Below the pieces are notes generated by a model. That model saw only the letters and a program-made list of their open reading frames with translations, made no database searches and was not told the origin of the DNA. Positions 55,011-64,000 of a stretch of DNA of 64,000 nucleotides are shown piece after piece (the first letter of the stretch is position 1; every line of letters starts with the position of its first letter). The stretch comes from Bimuria novae-zelandiae CBS 107.79. Taxonomy: Eukaryota > Ascomycota > Dothideomycetes > Pleosporales > Didymosphaeriaceae. The position numbers and the translations under genes are program-made. The stretch is taken from assembly GCA_010015655.1 (NCBI GenBank), contig ML976722.1:208710-272709 (forward strand), written 5' to 3'.

Positions 55011-55632
55011 AGGGGACTGTTGGTAATTGGAAACCGCTGTGTCACGTGACGGTATTATTGCCCAGATGCAGGTGGAAGATGCAGGTGTGAGGCGGACCCT
55101 TGTATCCTTTTTTCCTTCGTAGGGAAACACCAAACAAAGGATAATCAATTTGTCCGGATTCATGGAGAACACTCCTGTTCTGTTTCGTTTTGGTGCTCAG
55201 TAGTTCGTGTTTTATCCCACGAACAGCATTGTTTCGGTCACGAATGGATGCGTCAGCACTAGTCCTCCAACGGCAGGCCAAAAAGCCAACCTGCATCTTC
55301 ACCACACCTCCAGCATTCCTCTCAGCAAACTTGACCAATGTCTGTCCTAGACCTGCAACTTCGTACTCAGCTCTCTTGGGGCATTCAGAATATTGCCATA
55401 TTTGCCACAAGCGCCATCTCGTGACTGCAGACCTAGTGCCGCGGTACTTTGAAGATACGAAATAAGCTCGCATTTCTCGTGTTTCTGTATAGGCGACTGC
55501 CACGTGGGTGGGAGGAGTGAATGACCCAGCATTACTATATATATAGTAGCCCGTCTAGACCGAGATTTTTTTTAAAACACTCCCTTATCTTCATCACCAA
55601 TTAACTCCGAACCCACCGATCATCATCCCGCA
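55011..55632. other. Intergenic region upstream of the 55633 gene
   Basis: Open stretches on both strands (55042-55503 minus, 55190-55465 plus) overlap each other and show no domain. One TATA-like element is listed separately. Confidence 0.5.
55533..55547 (+). promoter_or_regulatory. TATA box of the 55633 gene
   Basis: TACTATATATATAGT, about 86-100 bases upstream of the start codon and followed by a pyrimidine-rich leader (CTCCCTTATCTTCATC). Confidence 0.55.
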
Positions 55633-56025
55633 ATGCGTTTCAAATGTATGACCGTCGTAGCTCTACTTCCCCTTGCCACAGCCTGGCGCCTCCAGGTCTA
55701 CTCTGCCGCCAACTACATAGGGATCATAGAGGACCGCTCTGGTATTTCATCCCCTCTACCTTCCACCCACAAATATAAATCACTAAGCGTTATACTAGGA
55801 ACGATCTCACAGCCCTGCAAGAACCTCGGCAGCCCAAACGTCGCCTCTTCCTTCCACTGGTCCTACGGCGGCGCCTTGTATAACTGCGAGGTTGTCTTCT
55901 ACGACAGCAATGGGTGCTCGGGACGGCTTTACGGGAGCGGGCATAATAATAAGAATATCCCGAACCTGGCGCCCGCGGGTGTCAATGATCAGTTTAATAG
56001 TTATAAGATTAATTGTTTGGTTTGA
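55633..56025 (+). CDS. Small secreted protein with four mature cysteines (130 aa)
   Basis: A single exon. The signal peptide is MRFKCMTVVALLPLATA, cut before WRLQ. The mature part has four Cys (QPCKN, YNCEV, NGCSG, INCLV), so probably two disulphides, and a repeated Tyr/Asn-rich beta-type pattern with Asn repeats near the end (GHNNKNIPNLAP; DQFNSYKINC). A beta-gamma-crystallin-like or other small beta fold is possible; this is inference. The ATG context and upstream TATA box support the start. No frame damage. It may be an effector or surface protein; no link to the neighbouring RiPP genes is shown beyond proximity (622 bases). Confidence 0.78.
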   Translation: MRFKCMTVVALLPLATAWRLQVYSAANYIGIIEDRSGISSPLPSTHKYKSLSVILGTISQPCKNLGSPNVASSFHWSYGGALYNCEVVFYDSNGCSGRLYGSGHNNKNIPNLAPAGVNDQFNSYKINCLV

Positions 56026-57661
56026 GAGGGGTAATAGCTTGGAGTTGATATCCTAGGAAACCGGCTACTGTTGCAAATGTGGGGGAGAAGTTCGTCGTGG
56101 AATCGCTTGGTTATTGCTATGTAGACGCTTGCGTGGGCTTGGAAACGCATCTGCTCTTGGTATCGTGGGCTCAGGGGGAGGACTTGGGACGTATAGTGAT
56201 GTTACATACTGTACCTTGCGATCAATTGAATAACGCAAGTATCGATGAAGCCGCCCGAGGTCTTGCGTGACTTGCACCTCGGCATCTCTATCTCTGGGTT
56301 TCACTGTGCCCCGATCTGTAGCTTTGTTGAATGCGATCTCGTGCACGATTGTGGATTTTGATAGCTACTAAGGAAGCAGATGTAAATGAACCAAAGGAAA
56401 TTACACCTTCTTCTCCCCCAAACATCCAATGAAAGCGCTAATATGTAAGATGAAAAGTCACACTTGCAGAAGAATCGAGGAACCCGGGCCTGGCGATGTA
56501 CCGTGGCAGGAAAATAGTAACATCCCAGAAACAAAAATAGGTAAGGATACGTCTAGTCGCGTCAATACCACGTGCTTACGCGCACGCCAGGGCGCGTCTG
56601 AACGCGCTAACACTAGCACGTTCTCCAGCTAATACTTATTCCGCGTTCCTCTCTTTGCTCTTTCCTCTCTCTCGCCTCCCGAGGTAGCACCTCCAAGTCA
56701 TCAATTTTGAACCCCCTCGAGCTGGTCGTCCAGCTGGTACTCTCGTCATTCATATATCGGGAAGCTCGATTCCTTCCTCTTTCTCCCCTTTCTTTCACAT
56801 TGCCTCTTTTGTCTTCTGCCTCAGGGCCTCTTTGCTTCGGCCTCACTAGCTCTAGAGCTGAGAATTTTCAATGATGTAATCACCGTTGGTGTGGCGTTGT
56901 GGAAGACTATACTGCCAACCGGCGAACGCTTCAATGACTTCGAACCGCAGTCACCTACGCGTCAAAGTTGGAAATCAAGCCCCACTGGAAAGCCACGCGT
57001 AATACGTCTGTAGAAGACACGGAATGGACCCAGATATGAACTAGACTATTGGGGCTTCGACAAGTATGGATGATCTCACATGTACATCCACAAATTTTCA
57101 TTCCAGATCCTACAATAACAAGATGCGCGAGCAAAAGCTCTTATTTAAGAGGTAAAATCCGCCTTTAGACCATTGCAACCTTGGAGAAATTCCAAAAAAA
57201 GAATAGATACCATCTGCAGGAACTGGAGTTCACGGTGTATGTCGTCGCTGCTCAACAAGTTCAAACCGTGGACCAGGCCTAGAATTGTGTGATTAGATAC
57301 TGGTCAGGCTGAGCAGAGTCAGCAGCATTGTTCTCGATGATCCTATGCATGTTTTTGTACCTGCGAGCTATTCTCACACGCCTTTATCCGCTTGCCATGC
57401 CTGATTCGTTGCTCATGTCGTGCCGAAGCTGATTTGCCAGGTTCGCTTTCCTGCCGCAGCTCTCTATCGCTCATTCTCCGCGCACAGCTCACAATAACAG
57501 TTCCAAACCGAACCTAGAAGTGTTAGCCGGTTCACAAGGTCGATGGTCACTAAATACTTATCAGGTTGTATACATGTACAGAAACATGTGTACTTACGGA
57601 ACATGTCGAACGTTGGTATCTCTTCTCCGTGTCGCCCAAGCCTCAGCTTTCGCAAAAATTC
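56026..57661. other. Intergenic region, no gene recognised
   Basis: Normal composition, with many short overlapping open stretches on both strands. A Ser/Arg/Glu-rich one (56613-56846, minus) reflects a TCTTTCCTCTCTC-type pyrimidine run rather than a gene. Nothing supportable. Confidence 0.45.
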
Positions 57662-59096
57662 TTACACATCTTCACCGAAGTTACTACGATCCCACTTGGC
57701 TCGGTTCACATCTGCACCACGATCCACGAGAAGGCGCACGACATCCATCTCCCGTCTATCGGCAGCTAGCTCCTGAGGGGTTCGTGGAGCACCCAGAAAG
57801 CCTTCAATATTAGCGTTCGCATCCAACAAGGTGGTGACAATATCTGTCGAGCCACAGTGTGCGACAATGGATAATGGCGTTTTCGGATCACGCTGATTTG
57901 ATAGATTCCAACCGTGGTTTGGCCCGACGCTTGGTGTGATCGAGGAAATCTTTGACAATATCCACATATCCGCCCGAGCATGCCTCGCAGAATGCTTGCT
58001 CGCGCATACTGCCATATTTAATGGGATCATTCCCGTTCGACGCGTCTGGTACGATGGATTTGTAGGTGGTTTCTGGATAGACATCCAGAAAGGGCTTGAT
58101 TGATCGAACCTTCTCCAACTTGACCACGGCCCCAACCATTCACCATTATCCCAAGCGTTGAGCTCTTAATTGCAGTTGCTGTGGAATCTCAGCAGAAATT
58201 TGATGGTTTCCTCAGGGCAGTTTTTTATTGCGCGTTCCAGTATCGAATTGAAGCGAGGCGGGTTGATGTACCAGCCGCGACCGGGCCGTTCTGCGAAGTA
58301 GTACAGCATCATCGTATGGTATGGATCTCATCATGAAGAAGGTTGGAGGTAGTGTGACTGGCATAATTGAAGAATTCGACGTTAGCCTGCACGACTTCTG
58401 TGTGTCCGTATTGTTCCGCATTGGAAAACGGGTCGCGGTACGGAAAATGGTTTACCCGGTCGTATTGGGAGAAATCGGCGTTGGGTAGCAAAGATTTGAT
58501 GATCTTTACATACCCTAATACCGCCGCCACCGTAAGCTTTATTTTTTGTTGAGCGACGGTGCAACGCAGTCGGTACTTCGGAGTCGTCATCATATTCGAA
58601 CCCCCAGATACCCATGATTGTGTAAAGCGATCCAAATGACGCGATGAATTTGCGAATGGCCACTAGAAGGTCTTCTTTGGCCTGGGAGTCTAATTGAAAA
58701 TAGCGATCGTAAACAAAGAACTCTACAAGCTCTTTGATGCGATCTATTAGATCAAAGTCGGACTTTCGAACGCCCTTGACCTGGTAATAGATATATTGCT
58801 ATATCTTAGTGTCCCAAATCTGCCGAACCGAACGTGCGTTAGGGTTGTTGAGTCATTTCAGTTTTCGAGTATCCTGCTGAGCAAGACAGTCGTATTCAAC
58901 TTCGACCGCAAATGTACCTTTTTATGTAAACATGAAGAGCAAAGTAAATTGAGACAAATATGTACTTACGACAGACTAAGCGTAGGCTTCATGCCTCCTG
59001 GATACCGAGGTCATTCACCACTCGATGTATCATTGGCCGGAACAGCTCCAACGGCAGATCAAGCAGATTTTTCGTCTCCTACGGTGCCGAGTTCAT
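57662..59096 (-). pseudogene. Ankyrin-repeat protein, degenerate (stops and frameshifts)
   Basis: The minus strand starts near 59096 and reads LLDLPLELFRPMIHRVVNDL, an F-box-like opening seen in fungal ankyrin proteins, then LRLVCR. A 52-bp intron follows (58918-58969, GTAAGT donor), then TFAVEVEYD, DLIDRIKELVEFF and ankyrin units: VAAVLGYVKIIKSLLPNADF, ACSGGYVDIVKDFLDH, TPLSIVAHCGSTDIVTTLLD and REMDVVRLLVDRGADVNRA. Breaks: stops at 58989-58991 (Trp to TGA), 58853-58855 and 58799-58801, plus frameshifts near 58550 and 57910. Ankyrin repeats bind other proteins. No intact version is present here. Confidence 0.8.
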
Positions 59097-60036
59097 GCTA
59101 ACAAACTCTTGGGTCGGCTCTAGGGTAGAACCAAGGTCCGCTGTAGGCACTGAGGTCTCGACACTCGTAAATATTCCAGGTTTTGACAGTGCGTTGACGT
59201 CAGAGTCCACTGGTGTTGTCGACACAGGCTGATCGTTGGATTGAAGACGTCGGAACATCTTTGTGGCGACGATAGAGACAAGACTCGAATATTCCGCGAT
59301 TAACGATTGAGGCGGGTTGCGAAACTCGTTGTTTAGGAGTGTGCCGCCAATCGGACTCGAATGATGAACACGAGAGGTGGAGCTGCGACTGCCTTTATAT
59401 AAAAGAAACAATGCTGAAGGACCCCGCGCATGTGTACGTGTCCCTCACTGCGCGATTGGACCCATCGCGGCATTGGACCAAGCGCCTACCTTTTCAAGAT
59501 TTTATTTTCACTAAAAGTACGGCCTAATAGTCCCATTTAAAATCATCTTACTAGCATGAATATTTTCATTTGCGTACTGAATATATATGATGAGGGCAGA
59601 AAAACAGGGGAAACGAGGATCTGAACTGCATTAGTAGTACCAACGACCAAAACACAGTCTGGAATCATGTTCCAGTGGCCGAAAATAACCAACTAAGAAA
59701 GCAGAGAACGTTACATTGACATATAATACTCAGGGCAAAGCAGAGAGTTCAAATACCACACCGATGAAAAATAGGTAGATTTTACTATACGAGCAGCTTG
59801 TTGAAGCAAAGCAGTCACGTAGCTATCATCTTTAGGCATGCCGTTTGAATCGTCGTCTATGAGAATGACATCATTTATCTGGTGTAATACTCAACCTAAC
59901 CATTGCAGAATTGCACAAGATTGTATTGAAATATACATCGCTAATGTCCGTCCCTACGTGCTGGGATGCACGGTGTGACGGGACACCTTTTCTTCCGGAC
60001 GCTTGGATTGCCTATAATGTGCTCGAATATAGACAA
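59097..60036. other. Intergenic region, no gene recognised
   Basis: Composition is normal. The minus-strand stretch 59079-59411 continues upstream of the ankyrin pseudogene and may be its leader. The rest holds nothing recognisable. Confidence 0.45.
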
Positions 60037-61369
60037 GCGTGATACGTATCTATCCTGCATATCTTATTCTCTTAACATATTAGCCTCTACTACTACAAAG
60101 CGGGTTATTAATCATGCTATTACTAATTTTATTAGTGCCGTTAACTAACTCTCCTTTATTAAACCCTTTTTTATTAGCAATAATGGATATTAGTAAGGAT
60201 ATTAGTAGGTTAAAAATAAAACTAAGATAGTAAAGTAAGCCGACGCACTTAAATATTAATTAGTCCCACCAACCTAATTACCTACATAATACTACCTTTT
60301 CTATTAATAACGCTTAATTAATATAGACGATTACAAAGTAGCTAATATAAGCTATCATTTTAGATTTTAATTTTAGTATTTTTTCTAGTTAGCGCGTAGC
60401 TATGTAAGCCTATAATATTACGTAATTTAAGCTATTTACGCACGTTAATAAACGCGTGCTATAGTATACTACTTACTAGTATTTATAGTAATTATTACTA
60501 AGTTAAAAGGATTTCCTTACTAATTAAAACATTAATTAAAATATAAAAACTCTCCCCTATCGCATGCGCACGCTTAAAAGATAATAATATAAATTTTATA
60601 CCTTAATAATAATTTTTTAATTTTTAGTAAGTAATAAATATAGGACTTTATAATATATAACCTGCGCATTAATTTAATCATTAGTAAAAGGTTTAAGGCT
60701 TTATAAGCTAAAACTAATACTTTTAAATAAATACGCGAATTTTTTAAGCTATTTATAGCTTTTTAAATACGACTTAATGTACGCGTTAAAAATATATAAA
60801 ATATAAATAAGAGTAAAATAGTCCTAAGTATATATACTAACTCTAGGATTCTCGCATTAAGCTCTAAAAAGAAGGCTTATATAAAATGACTAAAAAATTA
60901 TAAGTAAGACTTACTAATGAACTATATTTGTATAATAGGGCAGAAACTGCGATGCGTTATTATTTTTAGAAATTAAAACTTATAAATATTATAGTTCCTA
61001 GTAGAATTAGTACTTAATTACCTATATATAACCTCTAAGAATAAATAGATATTAAAAGATATAGGTACTAAGTGTAATGTACGTCGTCCTATACCAAGCC
61101 ACCATACATCCCTAAAAGGAACGAGTAACGATAGCTATCGTGAAACCAAGTAGCTATAGCGTATTTATATCTTAAAGATAGTACCTAATACTTAATAATA
61201 TTAACTTTTCTTACTTAATAAATATACTAACTATTATAACATTAAGTTTATATAGCTTTATAAAATTAATATAATAGAGCTTTTATTTATATTTTTATAT
61301 TTAATATACCTCTTATAGCCTCTTAACTTCTCTAGATTCTGTATTATTAAGTTAAAGTATTAGAATTAG
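60037..61369. other. AT-rich, RIP-like block without recognisable genes
   Basis: Composition drops sharply at about 60050 to very AT-rich sequence with TA-rich triplets, like the mutated elements on the left. I could not reconstruct any known transposon domain. A short less-AT stretch at about 61080-61160 (TACGTCGTCCTATACCAAGCC) stands out. Probably an old, heavily mutated repeat. Confidence 0.5.
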
Positions 61370-61740
61370 TGTCAGATTGGAAGGGTAATCTGATAAGATG
61401 AAAAGATGATAATTGATTGAGATGAATTGAGGTATGAATTGTGTTGTATGTTGAATTCTCTGTGTCTAAGAGGTCTGGGACTCTGCCTTTTATCTTTGGG
61501 TTGCCTGCCTAGATATCCCTTGCTTCATCCCTTGCTTCATCCTTGCTTCATTCCTTGCGTTATTCCTTGCGCGTTAAGCGAGGGCGGAATGCAAGGGCGG
61601 AATGCAAGGGCGTAAGTGCGCCAGCCTCCTTGCATATGCAAAGGACCATGTGGTCGGACACACCCCCTCAGCATAGGCGGAATGTACGGGCGTAGGTGCG
61701 CCAGCCTCCTTGCAGATGCAAAGGGCCATATAATCGGACA
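61370..61740 (-). repeat. 3' LTR of Copia-2 (371 bp) with duplicated start
   Basis: On the minus strand it begins TGTCCGATTATATGG and ends CCTTCCAATCTGACA. The first 80 bases (61661-61740) repeat the next 80 or so, including an internal copy of the polypurine tract (61661-61672) and of the LTR start (TGTCCGACC, from 61660). Several CTTGCTTCATCC-type short tandem units lie at 61517-61570. The U3 start resembles the tandem Copia LTR; the remainder differs. Confidence 0.85.
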
Positions 61741-61752
61741 CACCCCCTTAGC
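61741..61752 (-). other. Polypurine tract of Copia-2
   Basis: GCTAAGGGGGTG on the minus strand, just inside the 3' LTR and equal to that of the tandem Copia. Confidence 0.75.
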
Positions 61753-61844
61753 TTAAGCCTATCCTCAAGCTAGACCTTTCGCATTTGTCTATTATTCCAA
61801 CTTAAAGGCCTCTATCCTCTGCTGTAGATCCTGCAGGGTAACCT

Positions 61845-64000
61845 CTTAATTAGTGATCTTGTCTAATATATCTTTAAGTCCTAGTTTACTTAGAAACTTG
61901 CTCTATTTGTTTATAAGTAGGGCCTTTGTAAGTCTATCTACAGCTATGTCCTCTAAGCGTTAATAGTCCACCTTAATTGTTCGTAGTGCGACCTCTTGTC
62001 TTAGCTAATAATTATAGATATCTACATAACAGAGCTTGGTCTGTAACTTAGCAATTTCTTTAGTAACAAGTTAGATTGTTTACTAATTATTATAATTAAT
62101 TGTAATAAAGGAATTGCTAAGGTTAATCTTTAGCTCCTTTAGTAATCGGGATGTGAATAGTGCCTCCTTAGCCACTTGCAATAGTGCTAGTAATTTGGCT
62201 TTAGTTGTTAATATAGTGACTGTATCTTGCTTATTTGCTTTCCAGGCGATCAGGCTACTAAATAGCTTAATAATGTATCCTTGCGAGCTCTTGCGGTTGA
62301 GTGTATTGTTGGCAAAGAATGCGTCACTTACCACTTCTAAAGTATCTGCACCCCTAAGCTGAAGACCTAGTAATCTAGTATTAGCAAGGTAGAGGAGAAC
62401 TTAGTTAGCAGCCACTTAGTGCTCTTTACTTAGGTTAGATAGGAATCGTAATAATTAGGAACTTGTAAAGGCAATATCTAGTCGAGATATAACTATAGTA
62501 TAGAAAATTAATCTAACTTTACGCTAGTATCGATTAATCTTACCCTTGCTAGCTAGTCCTGTCCTTAGAAGTAATTTGATTAAACCTATTAGGGTATTAT
62601 GGCAAATCTCATGGTGATTAATAAGGCGCGATATTTTGTCGATATATAAAGCTTGTAAAAGCCAGATCTTTCTACTTAAGCGGTCCCTAATAATTTCAAT
62701 TCCTAGAAACTACTGCAGGTCTTTGCCACCTGTAAGTGTAAATTTAGTACCTATTATTGCGAGAGCAGCTTTAGCAGCCTGCTTTTGTGACTTATTATAG
62801 GTAATAATAAGGTTATCTACATAAAAGAAGATAATAATGCCGTTTTTAATAAGGCAGCATGGCTCGTGAGGCACTGTTTCAAAGCCAATATCACGGAGTA
62901 TTAATGTGAACTCTCTTTGCCAGAGCAGTAAAGATATGCGCAGTCCATATAGTGCTTTATATAGTTTAAGGACTGTGCCTGCTCGCGAGTAGCCGCGAGG
63001 CATTCTTATATAGATTTCTCTGTCCAGCTTTGCATAGACAAATGCGTTGGTAACGTCGTGTTAGATAAGCTCTAGGTCGAACTAAGCTATAATTGCTATA
63101 AGCATGCGGAATAATTATCCTGTAAGTGTTACGGCGTAGGTTTCTTACAAGATAAGGTGCCGCTGTTAATCGCCTCGCACTACTAGCCTTGCTTTGCATT
63201 TCTGCAATCGAAAGTGTTTATTAAATTTATAAGTATATACCCACATGCAGTCGAGGATTTAATAGCCTACTACCTTTACTAGAGCTACTATAATCTTACT
63301 CTAAGACTTTATTTCCTTGTGACTCTATAGATGGGAACGTTCTGCTTCCTTCCACATATTATAGAGTAGGTGATCTTCGAGCTTGTTTTAGCATATAGGT
63401 GGCTCTAGAAGCACGCTTCGATGTGGCTTCTTACCTAATATAATTATTTATTAAAGCTACACTTTATTAAGAGTCTTGCCTTCGTATTTACCGCTGCTGC
63501 CAGCTTTAGTACCTGCTATAAAGGCTACGGCCCATGGGTTTATTTGCACCTGCCCTGTTTGCAATTACTCTATTTACTATATTTAGGGTAGTTTAGCTTA
63601 ATCGCCTCCTGCCATTAGTTGTGCAAGAAGTGTTACTAGCGGCGGCGTTAAGGGAGGCGTTAGATATTCGTACCTAGCTCTCCTATCTTGCCTGCACTTA
63701 GGAGCCTCTTCCTCTAGCGCTTCACTAATTATCTCATCCTTAAAGAAGGACTTAGTGGCATACTCTTGTTAAGGTAAGGAAGGTACCTCTACTAATCGTA
63801 CCTAGACTGCTATTTCTTCTAATATGCTGTGCATAAGGTTATCTATTAGGTCTTTAGTTTTGCCTAAGAATATAGTATCCTCGTTAAATATCACGTCGCG
63901 AGTACTAATTGTCTTCGCTAGAGAGGGAATCTATATTCTCTAGATATTAGTTAATCTATAGCTAACAAGGTAGCCAATCCATGCTTTGGGGTTAAGCCTC
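61845..64000 (-). pseudogene. Copia-2 pol: integrase end, RT, RNase H (RIP-degraded, partial)
   Basis: RT at 62710-63003 is open for 97 codons: MPRGYSRAGTVLKLYKALYG, the YVDN box (YVDD mutated) near 62815, and FTLTGGKDL. RNase H at 62083-62334 is open, with VSDAFFANNTLNRKSSQGY, then WKANKQDTVT and later LSNSFITINYN. The region 63500-64000 corresponds to the integrase C-terminus and linker (AGTKAGSSGKYEG). Stops lie between these stretches. It would have encoded replication enzymes. Confidence 0.86.

Larger units (their letters stand above)
61370..64000 (-). mobile_element. Copia-2 element, 3' part (continues past the window)
   Basis: A minus-strand Ty1/Copia element with its 3' LTR at the left and pol running out of the window. 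It is homologous to the tandem Copia at 9179-19553 over RNase H, RT and the linker to integrase, but diverged by more than RIP transitions, so a sister family. ATTAG precedes the LTR (61365-61369) and would be the target duplication. Confidence 0.88.

Noticed and set aside
55042..55503. Overlapping ORFs on both strands between the UstYa gene and the secreted protein gene
   Set aside because: No domain, poor start context, and mutual overlap; likely promoter and terminator sequence.
60037..61369. Hidden transposon gene in the AT-rich block
   Set aside because: Attempts to read frames with RIP reversion gave no recognisable transposase, RT or integrase motif.

Overview
The window looks like a chromosome segment of a filamentous ascomycete (Pezizomycotina; a Dothideomycete is plausible but not proven). 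The evidence is short GT-AG introns with CTAAC-type branch sites, small secreted proteins, a UstYa-family gene, and large AT-rich blocks of retrotransposons whose reading frames are wrecked by C-to-T and G-to-A changes (CAA/CAG to TAA/TAG, TGG to TAG/TGA). That pattern is the signature of repeat-induced point mutation (RIP).

Region 1 (1-44160) is a nest of mobile elements. From the left: the 3' part of a Tad/I-type LINE (1-2339); a degraded block with dispersed palindromes (2340-4284); a pogo/Fot1 transposon with perfect 24-bp inverted repeats (4416-6492); the 3' part of a Gypsy chromovirus (Gypsy-A, 6493-9178, its 3' LTR displaced to 19566-19726); a Copia tandem LTR-body-LTR-body-LTR inserted as a unit with a 5-bp target duplication (9179-19553); Gypsy-B (19727-23783); a second pogo-type fragment split by a solo LTR (23919-24869); a second, inverted solo LTR (24870-25268); and an old minus-strand Gypsy-E cut into pieces by Gypsy-C (26550-32390), a 0.4-kb insert, Gypsy-D (33238-40045), a MULE (40055-43274) and a hairpin MITE (43606-44052). 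Target duplications and restored reading frames give the order of several insertions.

Region 2 (about 44220-60036) has normal composition and carries the genes: a coiled-coil membrane protein (45258-47468), a small secreted cysteine-containing protein (48014-48507, minus), the ER tether subunit SEC39 (48946-51780, minus), a secreted Kex2-type repeat precursor (52667-53058, minus), a divergent UstYa/DUF3328 oxidase gene (53893-55010), another small secreted protein (55633-56025), and a broken ankyrin-repeat gene (57662-59096, minus).

The precursor and the UstYa gene are the highlight. The precursor has a signal peptide and three Lys-Arg-bounded repeats, each with a Tyr-x-x-(Leu/Phe)-Tyr core, and its neighbour carries the two HxxHC motifs of the oxidases that cross-link such peptides. 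Together they look like a minimal, undescribed dikaritin-type (ustiloxin-like) RiPP locus.

Region 3 (60037-64000) is again AT-rich and ends in a minus-strand Copia element related to the tandem one, whose 3' LTR has a duplicated start. No rRNA, tRNA or CRISPR array was recognised.
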